A DNA stretch of 64,000 nt, taken from CAWFZT01 sp963820415. Its GTDB lineage: Bacteria; Chloroflexota; Anaerolineae; Anaerolineales; Anaerolineaceae. This document shows positions 45,563 through 55,226 of the stretch, one piece after another. The stretch's first letter is position 1. The number at the start of each line of letters is the position of its first letter. Below the pieces are notes generated by a model. It was not told the DNA's origin and did no database searches. It saw only the letters and a list, made by a program, of their open reading frames with translations. A program made the position numbers and the translations under genes. The DNA lies in contig CAWFZT010000009.1 in assembly GCA_963820415.1 (NCBI GenBank), forward strand, positions 1 through 64,000, written 5' to 3'.

Positions 45563-46960
45563 TCAATTCCAGTTGCGCGCCAGCCATCTGGCTGCCGGTT
45601 TCAGGTTTGATTTAAAGTCCCACAGCTCCACAACCGCCCATCCAGCCATGATTTCGAGAGTAGGATAAACCGGAAGTTGGTAGCGCATACTGCGAGTAAA
45701 GTTCAACGACTGGAAGGTAAAGTAAATCGCGGTCCAGAACCAAATCAGTCCATGTTTCTGCCACTCCCCTCTGAGCATGCGCCAGGCCATCCACAGGAAG
45801 CCGGCCCACGCTAACAGGCCCAGGGGCAGCCCCATGCCCCATTCCACCATATTGGTCCAGGCAAACGTGATCGGGCGGCGCGCCCACTGCAGCGCCGGCG
45901 GAAAATCCACATCGCCTCCGCTTTGCGAGGCCAGCTCTTTCATGTTGGCTACCCAGTGAGGGTTCAGCCGCAGCCCGAAAATACTCGGGCCGCTGAAGGC
46001 ATATGGCTGAGTGATGCGAAAAACAAGGGAAGCCGCTACGCCAGCAATAATCAAGTTACACAGGATGAGAATTACCTCACGATCTCGACTTTTGTGCGAA
46101 AGCCTGATTATAGTGTGGCGGAAGAACTTGACGATCAGGTGTCCATTTTCATCTTTTGATAGTTTTGTATAATAGATAAAAGCTGCCGCCGGGAGCAGTA
46201 CTGCGACGGGAGCCACGCTGACTTTCGAGGCCATAGCCATGCCCAGGGCAATCCCGAAAAGGACATATGGGATCACCGACCGACAGGATTCGCTAATCAA
46301 TCTCCATACAGACACCGTGGTCGAAGAAGAGCCCTGTATCTCCACTTCAGCAGCCGGACGGACGACGGTAACATGATTCCCGTCTAGCAGCAGGGTAGCA
46401 AAATAGAAAGCAAGAAAAGTAAAGAAATTGGTGAAGTTGTCAACGGTGAAAAAATGGGAAAGTTGAATTGGCAGCACAGCAAAGGCAGCGAAAGCGGCTG
46501 CCAGAAGCCCTATGCCTACTTTTTTATACAAGCGGATGGCAGTTAGAAAGACCAGTAGCACCGTCATCAGATCGACCAGGCCTGAAACACAGCGCCCTAC
46601 CAGGTTTACCTGGTCGTATCCGGTGCGGTTGACCCATTCAGCCACGTAACGGACGATGAATAAAGGCAAGGTGCCGTACACGTAAAATCCATAACCGCGG
46701 TTATTGGGATTGAGGCTTGAAACAGCCGTATTGAAATATTCGCCCAGGTTCTTGACCGGGCTGATAGCGGTTTCCACCATGGTCAGGAAACGCTCGTCCG
46801 GATGCAGGTGGTAGGAAGCGTCCCAGCTAAGACCTATATACCGGAAATATGCCCCCCCGATCAGGATCAACGCCAACAGCAACAGCCAAAGCCAGGGCAT
46901 CTGCCTAGAGGTGTTGGACGGATTATCTGAAGTAAGCAGAGGAGTTTCGGTTTCTGCCAT
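45563..46960 (-). CDS. GT39-like N-terminal part of the split GT39-YYY protein
   Basis: The 465-residue ORF has an N-terminal helix, the catalytic loop HLHPDERFLTMVETAISPV with an acidic pair, and about ten membrane helices including VGRCVSGLVDLMTVLLVFL and NFTRSMRYQLPVYPTLEIMA. These features place it in the PMT/ArnT-like GT-C group. It ends in the middle of a basic stretch (RWLARNWN) at a TGA, and the same frame continues as a helix of the next ORF. The break therefore falls just before a membrane segment rather than at a domain boundary. It follows the preceding GT39 gene by seven bases. Confidence 0.8.
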   Translation of the reverse strand: MAETETPLLTSDNPSNTSRQMPWLWLLLLALILIGGAYFRYIGLSWDASYHLHPDERFLTMVETAISPVKNLGEYFNTAVSSLNPNNRGYGFYVYGTLPLFIVRYVAEWVNRTGYDQVNLVGRCVSGLVDLMTVLLVFLTAIRLYKKVGIGLLAAAFAAFAVLPIQLSHFFTVDNFTNFFTFLAFYFATLLLDGNHVTVVRPAAEVEIQGSSSTTVSVWRLISESCRSVIPYVLFGIALGMAMASKVSVAPVAVLLPAAAFIYYTKLSKDENGHLIVKFFRHTIIRLSHKSRDREVILILCNLIIAGVAASLVFRITQPYAFSGPSIFGLRLNPHWVANMKELASQSGGDVDFPPALQWARRPITFAWTNMVEWGMGLPLGLLAWAGFLWMAWRMLRGEWQKHGLIWFWTAIYFTFQSLNFTRSMRYQLPVYPTLEIMAGWAVVELWDFKSNLKPAARWLARNWN

Positions 46961-46967
46961 TGAGCTT

Positions 46968-49247
46968 TTATCTGCCGGCCATCGATAGGAAATTGGCCAG
47001 GCTGCCTTGCTGCTTTTCCCCTGGCTGTGGTGGAACTAGCAGAATCCAGAAATCCTTGCCTTCCAGTTTCGAATGGTACAACCAATAAGTGCTTTGGGGG
47101 TATAAAGCTACCAGGGCGTCCAGATCTTTCTGGTCCTCGTTTTTCACGAGGAACAGTTTAGCGTGCGGCTCAGCCAATGTGTCCTTAAAATTATCCGGCC
47201 ACAGCGCATAGTCTTTGACCGGATACCCGGCATTGATCCCCACCAGGCGGGTATCAACCCAATACGGGTAAGGCACTACATAGGCCGAATCTTCCGTCCC
47301 TATCGAATCAGCAAAGGCACGAATTACTTTGCCCATTTCGTCTGTATTCCAGGCCCCGGCCATAAACTGGTTGTCAAATTGGTGGAATACCAGGTCAAAA
47401 TTTTGTGAGGCTGACCAGGTAAACAAGAACAGTACCAGGACAACCGCGACGCCAATCCCCATACGCCGGGATTTCACCCGATTGACCAGCCCTGCCAGGA
47501 TGCCTTCCAGGGCTAAGGAGGCAATCATGAAAACAGGAATGATTGCTCCACCCGTGCGGTTTAAGGACGGATTCTCATCCGGAAAAGCCAGCGACAGGAT
47601 AGAAGGCATCAAGAACAATGGCACAGATAAGAGCATAAACAAATCAAGCCAGTGACGGTTGCGGATATAACGGTACAGCAGCAAAAGGGAACCCAGGAAA
47701 TACAGCGCTGCTGTTACAACGTCCAGAGCTGGCCTGCCTACCACCGAATGCACCCAGATATTGCCGTTGTCCCAGAAGAACATGACCCAGGCTTTCCATA
47801 GATTGCTCATGAAAATTTGCCCAGCCGGCCCCGGCAGAGGCCTTTCAGCCGTTCCCAGCCGGGTCATGGTGCGGTAATCGAACGATGCCATGTTATCGAA
47901 CATGTAGCGCATTAGAGGTAGGAAAATTACCAGAGAAACCAGCGCCAGGGCAATCAAAGCCCAAATGGTTTCCTTTCGTTTCCCCTTAGATTGCGGGTGA
48001 ATCAGGTAAATGGCGATAGCGATCACTACTACGAAGGGCACTATACGGTATGGACTATAACCCTGCAGGCCAAGACCCAACGCCAGACCTGAGAGCAGGA
48101 AGTCATTCCGGTTGGAGGTGCGCAAGCCGCGAATTAAAAAATACAGCATTGGCGCCACGAAAAGCGGGTAAAGCGGGAAACGCAGACCCATGCGTGAGAT
48201 TAGATTGGGCCAGTATCCGATAGCGGTCAGGACGAAGGCGATTAACCCAACCCAGCGGTTGGCAATTTCCTTTCCCAACAGGTACATAAACGGCAACGTG
48301 AAAAGGCCAAACAGGGCTGTACCCAGTTTGAGGGTAATAAAAGAAATACCGGTATTGAAGACAATCGAGAGCAGAGCACTCCAGTACATCTGATCGGCTT
48401 CCCGACCGGTGTTGCGCGGGAAGAAAATCGAGAATTTACCGTTGAGAATATCCGAAACATCCAGCAACTTCTCAGCGTGATCACTGAACATTTCACCGGG
48501 CACCTGATTCAACTGGTAGAACCGGAAAAAGATGGCCAGGGCAAGCGCAGCTAGAAGTACCATCGCCCAGGGAGTGATGACCAGGTGGATAGTGGGCTTT
48601 CTCCACCAGGCTGCCAGACTCTCCAGTAAACTCGGGCGACTGGTTTGGCGTTTATGCGGAAGCCATAAAGCATAAAGCAGGTAAACCAGGGTAATCACCC
48701 ATAAAAAGACGTTGAGCACATTGAAGGTATTGTTGCTAAAAGTCAAAAACGCCAGCACCATCATCAGCCCGCTGAGAGCCAGGGCAGCTTTATGCATCTG
48801 GAGCGATGGTGGTTTGGTCTCTTCATGCGGCAAGGGTGCGATGCCAAATTCATTTTTTAACACCGACCAGAGCAACATCAAGGCCGCCAATCCGTAGAAA
48901 AACAAGCCAGGAAACAGGCCGCGGTCCGGCGGCTCGAAGCCCAGCTGGGCAAACAGCGCCAGGAAGAGGGCAATCACTGCCCGCCATGGCCAGGGGGAAG
49001 GTTTCTCCACTTCTTTAGAGAGCAACTCGTCAGATTCTGCTAAATTTAATTCTTCGACCGGAAATGTCTGGATAATTTCCAGTTCCTGCATGCCTTCTTC
49101 GGTTGCCGTTTGGGCTGGGCTCGTCGTAGGGCTGATGCCATTTACTTCTTCAATCTCAACCGGCGTTTCAGGCGGGATAACGATTTTCTGCCCGCCCCGA
49201 AGCCTTAATAGTGATTTTAGATAGTCAAGGACGCTTGGTTCTTCCAT
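46968..49247 (-). CDS. GT39-family glycosyltransferase with acidic N-terminal extension
   Basis: Residues 1-85 are acidic and soluble (PETPVEIEEVNG, MQELEIIQTFPVEELNLAES), probably cytoplasmic. From about residue 90 there are some 13 membrane helices. The GT39 outer loop GEMFSDHAEKLLDVSDILNG carries the candidate catalytic Asp, followed by RNTGREADQMYWSALLS. The last 150 residues form a soluble domain (VPYPYWVDTRLVGINAGYPV). Enzymes of this family use dolichyl- or polyprenyl-phosphate sugars; the UbiA-type gene at 56173 could help supply such a donor. About 97 bases separate it from the methyltransferase gene upstream. Confidence 0.82.
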   Translation of the reverse strand: MEEPSVLDYLKSLLRLRGGQKIVIPPETPVEIEEVNGISPTTSPAQTATEEGMQELEIIQTFPVEELNLAESDELLSKEVEKPSPWPWRAVIALFLALFAQLGFEPPDRGLFPGLFFYGLAALMLLWSVLKNEFGIAPLPHEETKPPSLQMHKAALALSGLMMVLAFLTFSNNTFNVLNVFLWVITLVYLLYALWLPHKRQTSRPSLLESLAAWWRKPTIHLVITPWAMVLLAALALAIFFRFYQLNQVPGEMFSDHAEKLLDVSDILNGKFSIFFPRNTGREADQMYWSALLSIVFNTGISFITLKLGTALFGLFTLPFMYLLGKEIANRWVGLIAFVLTAIGYWPNLISRMGLRFPLYPLFVAPMLYFLIRGLRTSNRNDFLLSGLALGLGLQGYSPYRIVPFVVVIAIAIYLIHPQSKGKRKETIWALIALALVSLVIFLPLMRYMFDNMASFDYRTMTRLGTAERPLPGPAGQIFMSNLWKAWVMFFWDNGNIWVHSVVGRPALDVVTAALYFLGSLLLLYRYIRNRHWLDLFMLLSVPLFLMPSILSLAFPDENPSLNRTGGAIIPVFMIASLALEGILAGLVNRVKSRRMGIGVAVVLVLFLFTWSASQNFDLVFHQFDNQFMAGAWNTDEMGKVIRAFADSIGTEDSAYVVPYPYWVDTRLVGINAGYPVKDYALWPDNFKDTLAEPHAKLFLVKNEDQKDLDALVALYPQSTYWLYHSKLEGKDFWILLVPPQPGEKQQGSLANFLSMAGR

Positions 49248-49344
49248 ATTTTTATGCTTACTCGAGGGAGGATGTCTAGGTAATCAATATATCTTACTGC
49301 AAGCAAGGTTTACCGGCAAGTCCACCTCGCTGTGGAAACACAGG

Positions 49345-50136
49345 TTACTCCATCCGGCGGGCCACATAAAAAGTATAAGATCCTTGGGGATGGAGCGGGT
49401 TTTCATTATAAACTGGCTGGACTATTGCATTAGTTAGCGCCAGGTTCCACCGCGCCGGCATCAAGATCCAGCGTCGAAACAGGCCGTAAATCACCAGAGA
49501 GGGCAGCCCAAAATAGTGGCCCCATTCCAGGACGTGCAAGGAATGCGGTGAAAAATAATGCCACCAACGCTCGATCTTGAAGCCTGACTTCTCCAACCTT
49601 GCCTGCCACACCTCGGGTGAATCGCAATGGGAATGACGGGATATGCGGTTGAAGAAAGCCCGGTAGGCGTCTCCCAATCGACGCAGCCCGACCCGATCAA
49701 AAAAGTTCGAAACGGATAAGTTGGTGAGAAAGTTGTGGTTAGGGACGCAGAACAAGAATAACGCTCCCGGTTTCAGCACGCGCGCCATTTCTACCAGAAC
49801 CGGATCAATATCCGGGATATGCTCCAGAACCGAATTAGAGAAAGCGTTAGTAAAAGCGCCATCCGGGAAAGGCAGCCGGTTGCCGTACCCTTGCACCACC
49901 AGCCGATAAGCTCTCAGCCTGGCGGCTTTGTGAACCGGGCCAGCCCAGGGATCGATGCCTACGTCCACCTTCTGGGCAAAGGCAATCTGGGCAAAATCAC
50001 CGTCTCCGCAGCCCAGGTCGAGCACCGGCGCAGCAAGTTCGAATTCCTGGTAAAACCTGGCCTCTACGGCGCGCAAGACGCCGCGAAAGTATGGCAGCTC
50101 GCGGATATTCAGCCACAAATAATCTTTTTCAGCCAT
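49345..50136 (-). CDS. Class I SAM-dependent methyltransferase
   Basis: A Methyltransf_11-type domain is clear. Motif I is VLDLGCGDGDFAQIAF, motif II DVGIDPW, the third region GNRLPFPDGAFTNAFSNSVLEHI, and then MARVLKPGALFLFCVPN. The C-terminal third (RWWHYFSPHSLHVLEWGHYF) is hydrophobic and may associate with the membrane. Its start overlaps the end of the GT4 gene by eight bases, which indicates translational coupling. In this setting methylation of a sugar or of a lipid-linked glycan is the most natural guess, but the acceptor is not shown by sequence. Confidence 0.85.
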   Translation of the reverse strand: MAEKDYLWLNIRELPYFRGVLRAVEARFYQEFELAAPVLDLGCGDGDFAQIAFAQKVDVGIDPWAGPVHKAARLRAYRLVVQGYGNRLPFPDGAFTNAFSNSVLEHIPDIDPVLVEMARVLKPGALFLFCVPNHNFLTNLSVSNFFDRVGLRRLGDAYRAFFNRISRHSHCDSPEVWQARLEKSGFKIERWWHYFSPHSLHVLEWGHYFGLPSLVIYGLFRRWILMPARWNLALTNAIVQPVYNENPLHPQGSYTFYVARRME

Positions 50137-51304
50137 CCTTTGCCCTCAGCTCGTCCTGGATTTCTGCGAAGAGATTTTCATATTCAACTGCCACGGTATC
50201 CGGCAGGTAGCGCTGGGCAATTGGCCCGGCATCCCGACGGAACGTCTGCGGGTCTGCCAGGATTTCCAACATAGCTTTTTCAAGCGCAGCCGAGTCGCCA
50301 ATTGGGATGATCTTACCCATTTCGTGCATCGTCACCGGCTGCCGTACACCCGGCAAATCCGAAGCTATAGTCGGTACTCCGTTTATCATTGCTTCGATCT
50401 GCACCAGCCCAAAAGATTCGGTCGAATTCAGGCTGGGCACTACCAGGACGTCCAGGTTGGGATAGAACGCCGCCAGACTTTTCAGGTCAAGGTTCCCCAA
50501 GAAACGCCAGTGACCTTCTTCCTCGTATTTTTGGATCAGCGGCGAGAGTTTTTGAAAATATTTCTCTTCTCCCATGATATTTTTATAAACCCCGGCAAAA
50601 AGTACCAGCGCCTCGGGATAGGTAGACAACAGGCCCGGCATGGCCTTGAGCAGCACTTCCACCCCTTTTTCGGTGGCAAAGCGCGTCGCCATCCCGATTA
50701 CCGGACGCTGACCGCGCGGGTTATACTCTCTTGCGAAGGATGACACTGCCTCGGGCTCAATCCTCGGCAACTCGACCGGCGGTAGGATCACGCACAGTTT
50801 TTTTAGATAGCGATTTAGGTAAGGAGAATGTTCAGCGTAATCTCGGGTGTAAGTGACTACCCGGTGAGTAAAAAATGCCGCCAGGTTATTCATCACATCC
50901 ACCGCTTGGTTGGCAGTCCAGGCCAGTAACCCAGGCGGCATCAGCAGATCGCAGTGATAGGTGATCACAGTAGGCTTTTTCAGCACCCTGCCCCGGAAAG
51001 CCACGCCAGCCGCGTCGAATTGAGGCAGGTGCAACTGGATCGCGTCGTTTTCCAGAACCAGTCGATCAGCCAGAAGCCCAAAAGTCGGCATGACCACGCC
51101 CTTACTCAAGCGAAACAAAACCGGAGCTCGTACAATCCGCACCCCGTCCTGAAATTCTTCAGACGGCAGTTCCTTCAAGTACTGCGAGGTCAATACTGTC
51201 ACCTGGTGACCACGCTTGACCAGGGCCTTTGCCAGGCGTTCGGCGTAAATCGTCAGGCCACTGGTGTGCGGGCGATAGTAAGTCAGGACAATCAGGATGC
51301 GCAT
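50129..51304 (-). CDS. Glycosyltransferase family 4 (GT-B)
   Basis: Starting at the ATG of 51304 (MRILIVLTYYRPHTSGL) the protein has about 391 residues. An in-frame start at 51349 would overlap the upstream epimerase gene and add a non-homologous leader. The N-lobe has YAERLAKALVKRGHQVTVLT. The C-lobe contains RPVIGMATRFATEKGVEVLL and the EX7E motif ESFGLVQIEAMINGVPTIAS, which binds the nucleotide-sugar. It is a retaining GT4 enzyme acting on the cytoplasmic face, probably assembling a surface glycan or glycolipid with the neighbouring epimerase and methyltransferase. Confidence 0.9.
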   Translation of the reverse strand: MRILIVLTYYRPHTSGLTIYAERLAKALVKRGHQVTVLTSQYLKELPSEEFQDGVRIVRAPVLFRLSKGVVMPTFGLLADRLVLENDAIQLHLPQFDAAGVAFRGRVLKKPTVITYHCDLLMPPGLLAWTANQAVDVMNNLAAFFTHRVVTYTRDYAEHSPYLNRYLKKLCVILPPVELPRIEPEAVSSFAREYNPRGQRPVIGMATRFATEKGVEVLLKAMPGLLSTYPEALVLFAGVYKNIMGEEKYFQKLSPLIQKYEEEGHWRFLGNLDLKSLAAFYPNLDVLVVPSLNSTESFGLVQIEAMINGVPTIASDLPGVRQPVTMHEMGKIIPIGDSAALEKAMLEILADPQTFRRDAGPIAQRYLPDTVAVEYENLFAEIQDELRAKDG

Positions 51305-51318
51305 ATATCCCGTCTTTT

Positions 51319-52344
51319 TTAAAAAAGTTGGCGATTTTTCTTGACCCACTCGAACAGGCGCGTGATGCCCTCTTCAGGTGTTACGACCGGTTCCCAACCC
51401 AATTCCTGTTTGGCCTTACGAATGTCTGACACGTAAATGCGCTGGTCGCCAGGCCGCCAATCGCCTTGCCCGGTGGGTATGGAATGCCCGGCCAGTTTTT
51501 CTAGCATGGGCGCAAATTCTTTCCATATTGATATGGTCTTGTCCGGACCGCCACCGATGTTGTAAGCTCTGCCGGCCACCCGATCGATATTATTCAAAGC
51601 CAGGTCATAGGCGTCCAGCAAGTCATCGATGAAGAGCACATCCCGCACCTGTTTGCCATCCCCATAGATGGTGATCGGTTTCCCTGTCAGAACAGCGATG
51701 GCAAACCAGGCTAACCAACCCTGGTCTTCTATCCCAAACTGGCGTGGCCCATAGATACAGCTCTGGCGAAAAACCACACTGGGGATGCCGTAGATACGTT
51801 GATAATCGCGAACATACTGGTCGCCGCAACCTTTGGAGCACCCGTAAGGCGAGTGGAAATCCAGCAGTTGAGATTCCGGGATTCCCAGCGGGAAATCGAG
51901 ATAGCGGTAGTGGCTTTCTTCCTCGGCTACGCGCAAATCTTCCATCCCGCCGTAAACTTTATTCGTAGAAGTGTACAGAAACGCCGGGCTGGTCCCACTG
52001 GCGCGGGCACCTTCTAGCACGTTGAACGTCCCCAGTGCATTAATTTCAAAATCCTCACGTGGCTCAGTCACTGAAGTGGTGACAGCTACCTGGGCCGCAA
52101 GGTGGACGATTACGTCCATCTTGCAGGCGGCATCCTTAATCGCGTCCGCATCGCGTACGTCGCCCACGATCAGTTTGAATCCATCGTTTCCAAATTCCTT
52201 GCGCAGCCACTGCAGGTTGAGCTTCGCTCCGCCGCGTGATAAATTGTCGAAAATGATCACATTCTCGCCGCGCCTGACCAGGCGCGCTACGTAGTTAGAG
52301 CCAATAAAACCCGCCCCACCGGTTACCAAGAAATTCCGCGCCAT
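51319..52344 (-). CDS. NAD-dependent sugar epimerase/dehydratase (CDP-paratose 2-epimerase-like)
   Basis: This 341-residue extended SDR enzyme has the NAD motif TGGAGFIGS near residue 8, HLAAQVAVTTSV near 82, and the catalytic YxxxK in SPYGCSKGCGDQY. ECF motifs and RDVLFIDDLLDAYDLAL follow. The segment FRQSCIYGPRQFGIEDQGW and an overall length near 340 recall CDP-paratose or CDP-tyvelose 2-epimerases (RfbE), which invert C2 of a dideoxysugar. GDP- or UDP-sugar epimerase activity cannot be excluded. It heads the sugar-processing part of the operon, 21 bases after the flippase-like gene. Confidence 0.88.
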   Translation of the reverse strand: MARNFLVTGGAGFIGSNYVARLVRRGENVIIFDNLSRGGAKLNLQWLRKEFGNDGFKLIVGDVRDADAIKDAACKMDVIVHLAAQVAVTTSVTEPREDFEINALGTFNVLEGARASGTSPAFLYTSTNKVYGGMEDLRVAEEESHYRYLDFPLGIPESQLLDFHSPYGCSKGCGDQYVRDYQRIYGIPSVVFRQSCIYGPRQFGIEDQGWLAWFAIAVLTGKPITIYGDGKQVRDVLFIDDLLDAYDLALNNIDRVAGRAYNIGGGPDKTISIWKEFAPMLEKLAGHSIPTGQGDWRPGDQRIYVSDIRKAKQELGWEPVVTPEEGITRLFEWVKKNRQLF

Positions 52345-52365
52345 CTTTCTGCTCCTGAAAAAGTT

Positions 52366-53379
52366 TTATTGACTCGCATCGTTACGAATCTGAAGCTGTT
52401 CGAAGAGATTACTGATCGAGCTGCGACTGCGGATCAGCTCGATAAAACCCAAAATACCATTGATCACAAACTGCATGAAATGCATCAACAACGCATAGGC
52501 CAGCGCCGCTGATGGTGAAACGCCAAAAATCGCCAGGGTCGCCACTACCGACGCCTCGAAGACACCCAGACCGCCCGGCGCCTGAGGAATGGCCACGCCA
52601 AGGGCCAGCACACCAGTCATGAACATAGCCCGGTAAAAAGGGAAACCCGGCAAGATGGGTTGGAGCATGACAAAATAGATGCTCACCCATAGCACCCACG
52701 ACATGAGGATCCAGAAAACCGCCAGGAAAAATTGGTCAAGGCGAGTGAGAGTGCCCAGGCCATCCAGTAGAGAATCAAGGCTGGGGACAACCCACTTCTG
52801 CACCAACGGCCAGCGTTGTCCCAGGCCGGATACCCAGCCGTGAACTTTCTGGCTGTTACGAGCGACCAGGTAAAGCGCAAACAGCCCAGCGATCACCAGA
52901 GTCATGGTCAGGATTGCCACCGGGCGCGCCCAGGTCACGCCCAGCACCAGCGGTAGCGTCGTCAGCAACAACCCGGAGGCCATGGCCAGATCGAAAGCGC
53001 GCTCGATGACAATCGTTGAAAGCACGTGGAACGGACCCAGGCCGGAAGTCTGGCCCATAAATACCGCCCGGCCGATCTCCCCCGCCCGCAGAGGCAGGAT
53101 GTAATTCAAAAAATAACCTTCACAGATGATAAAGAAAGACTGCTTGAAGGTCGCCCGGTATCTCAAGAGCACCCGCCAGGCCATGCCGCGCGTACCCAAA
53201 GACACCAACGAGATCACCACGGCTGCCAGCAGGTTAAGCGGCTGGATAGTAGAAAATGCCAGCTTCAAATCTTCCCAACGGGCCAACCGAAAGACCGTCA
53301 CCAGGGCAATCAGGCTGATTATCGCACCCGGCAGCCAGCGGCGAGTGTTACGCCACAATCCAACTGAAGTCTGCTTCAC
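52366..53379 (-). CDS. Flippase-like membrane protein (UPF0104 / AglD / LPG-synthase TM family)
   Basis: The 337-residue protein has about eight membrane helices with the family signatures [35 protein letters not shown] and [20 protein letters not shown]. Members include archaeal AglD, lysyl-phosphatidylglycerol synthase membrane domains and putative lipid-linked sugar flippases or transferases. Its ATG overlaps the lepA stop by four bases (ATGA), so translation is coupled. Placement beside the epimerase and glycosyltransferases favours a role in handling lipid-linked sugars rather than aminoacyl-lipid synthesis. Confidence 0.85.
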   Translation of the reverse strand: MKQTSVGLWRNTRRWLPGAIISLIALVTVFRLARWEDLKLAFSTIQPLNLLAAVVISLVSLGTRGMAWRVLLRYRATFKQSFFIICEGYFLNYILPLRAGEIGRAVFMGQTSGLGPFHVLSTIVIERAFDLAMASGLLLTTLPLVLGVTWARPVAILTMTLVIAGLFALYLVARNSQKVHGWVSGLGQRWPLVQKWVVPSLDSLLDGLGTLTRLDQFFLAVFWILMSWVLWVSIYFVMLQPILPGFPFYRAMFMTGVLALGVAIPQAPGGLGVFEASVVATLAIFGVSPSAALAYALLMHFMQFVINGILGFIELIRSRSSISNLFEQLQIRNDASQ

Positions 53380-55175
53380 TGATCCTCCAGGCGCAGCACC
53401 GCCATGAAGGCTTCCTGCGGAATTTCCACGTTCCCGACCATCTTCATGCGCCGCTTGCCTTTTTTCTGTTTTTCGAGCAGCTTTTTCTTACGGGTGATAT
53501 CGCCGCCGTAGCATTTCGCCAACACATCCTTGCGTAAAGCTTTAACGATGGCGCGGGAAATAACCCTCCCGGCAGCCGAAGCCTGGATGACCACATCGAA
53601 CAATTGGCGCGGAATCAGGCCCTTCAGCCTGGTGACCAGCGCCTGGCCTTTATGATAGGCATCGTCACGGTGGACGATGGCTGCCAACGCATCCACCGGT
53701 TCCCCTCCCACCAGTACTTCCAGCTTGACCAGGTTACCAGGCCGGTAATCAATGAATTGGTAATCCATCGACGCATAGCCGCGCGTGCGCGACTTGAGAT
53801 CGTCGAAGAAATCCACAATTAGCTCAGAAAGCTGGATCTCATAACTGAGCTGGATGCGGTTCGGCGCCGGGTAGTCCTGGGCATTAAAAATCCCACGCCG
53901 GGTAGTTGCCAGATCCATGATCGTTCCAAAGAATTCAGTCGGGCTGAAAATCTCCAGCCGCATCCAAGGCTCGCGAATTTCTCGGATCAACCCTTCATCA
54001 GGCAGGCGCGCCGGAGAAGAGATTAGAACGACTTCTCCAGTCAGCAACTCTACTTCATATTCCACAGAAGGAGCAGTGATAACGATATCCAGGTCGTATT
54101 CGCGTTCCAAGCGTTCCTGGATGATCTCCATGTGGAACAGGCCGAGGAAACCGCAACGGAAGCCGAAATTGAGCGCCTGGGAGGTTTCCGGCTCATAAAT
54201 GAGTGAGGCATCGTTAAGCTGTAACTTTTCAAGCGCTTCTCGAAGATCCGGGTAATCCTCGCCGTCCACGGGGTAAATCCCGGCAAAGACCATCGGCTTG
54301 GCCTTGCGGTAGCCTGATAACGGTTCGGGCGCTGGCCGGTTGGTGAGTGTAATAGTATCGCCCACCCGGCATTCGGTCACAGTTTTCAAGCCGGTAGCGA
54401 TATAGCCTACATCGCCTTCGGTCAAAATATCAGTAGGTTTCATCGCCGGGCCAAAATAACCGATTTCTACTGGTTTCAAGTCGGCGTTGTGCTGCATCAG
54501 GTGAAGTTGGTCGGTAGGCAGGATCGTCCCATCGAAGACGCGGATATAGGCGACCACACCCTTATAAGAATCGTAATGTGAATCGAAGATCAAAGCCTTC
54601 AGCGGCGCATCCGGATTGCCGCGTGGAGGCGGCACCTGCTGAACAATGGCTTCCAGCACCTGATCGATGTTAATACCTTCCTTAGCTGAAATACGGATGA
54701 TACTGTCCGGAATCACACCGAGTAGATTGCCCAGTTCTTTGGCCACTTCATCCGGCATAGCGGAGACCAGGTCAATCTTATTGATCACCGGAATGATCAC
54801 CAGGTCCGATTCGAGCGCCAGGTAAAGATTCGCCAGGGTCTGGGCCTCAATCCCCTGGGTAGCGTCTACGACCAACAAGGCGCCCTCGCAGGCTTCCAGG
54901 GCCCGGCTGACCTCGTAGTTAAAATCTACATGCCCGGGGGTATCGATCAGGTTGAGCTCGTAAGTCAGGCCATCTCTGGCCGTGTAAGCCATGCGCACCG
55001 CGGAAGCTTTGATCGTCACCCCTTTTTCCCGCTCAAGGTCCATCGTATCCAACACCTGCTCGGTCATATCCCGGTCCGATATGGTGCCGGTAAGCTGCAG
55101 CAGCCGATCCGCCAGCGTGGATTTGCCATGGTCCACGTGGGCAATGATACAGAAGTTTCGGATTGGGACACTCAT
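53376..55175 (-). CDS. lepA: Elongation factor 4 (LepA)
   Basis: The 599-residue protein is full length for LepA. The GTPase domain has [15 protein letters not shown], the switch [17 protein letters not shown] and NKIDL. The EF4-specific C-terminal domain follows ([35 protein letters not shown]), and the conserved tail reads [40 protein letters not shown]. LepA acts on ribosomes during stress and initiation. It is the first gene of the long minus-strand run and is translationally coupled to the flippase-like gene. Confidence 0.97.
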   Translation of the reverse strand: MSVPIRNFCIIAHVDHGKSTLADRLLQLTGTISDRDMTEQVLDTMDLEREKGVTIKASAVRMAYTARDGLTYELNLIDTPGHVDFNYEVSRALEACEGALLVVDATQGIEAQTLANLYLALESDLVIIPVINKIDLVSAMPDEVAKELGNLLGVIPDSIIRISAKEGINIDQVLEAIVQQVPPPRGNPDAPLKALIFDSHYDSYKGVVAYIRVFDGTILPTDQLHLMQHNADLKPVEIGYFGPAMKPTDILTEGDVGYIATGLKTVTECRVGDTITLTNRPAPEPLSGYRKAKPMVFAGIYPVDGEDYPDLREALEKLQLNDASLIYEPETSQALNFGFRCGFLGLFHMEIIQERLEREYDLDIVITAPSVEYEVELLTGEVVLISSPARLPDEGLIREIREPWMRLEIFSPTEFFGTIMDLATTRRGIFNAQDYPAPNRIQLSYEIQLSELIVDFFDDLKSRTRGYASMDYQFIDYRPGNLVKLEVLVGGEPVDALAAIVHRDDAYHKGQALVTRLKGLIPRQLFDVVIQASAAGRVISRAIVKALRKDVLAKCYGGDITRKKKLLEKQKKGKRRMKMVGNVEIPQEAFMAVLRLEDQ

Positions 55176-55226
55176 AGACGGGTAGTAGTATACCTTAATA
55201 TAAATTTTTTATGGAAGCAGGGATTC

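Noticed and set aside
45563..45565. Selenocysteine at the TGA in the GT39-YYY gene
   Set aside because: The residue falls in a basic cytoplasmic linker with no redox motif, and I saw no bacterial SECIS-like hairpin directly after it.
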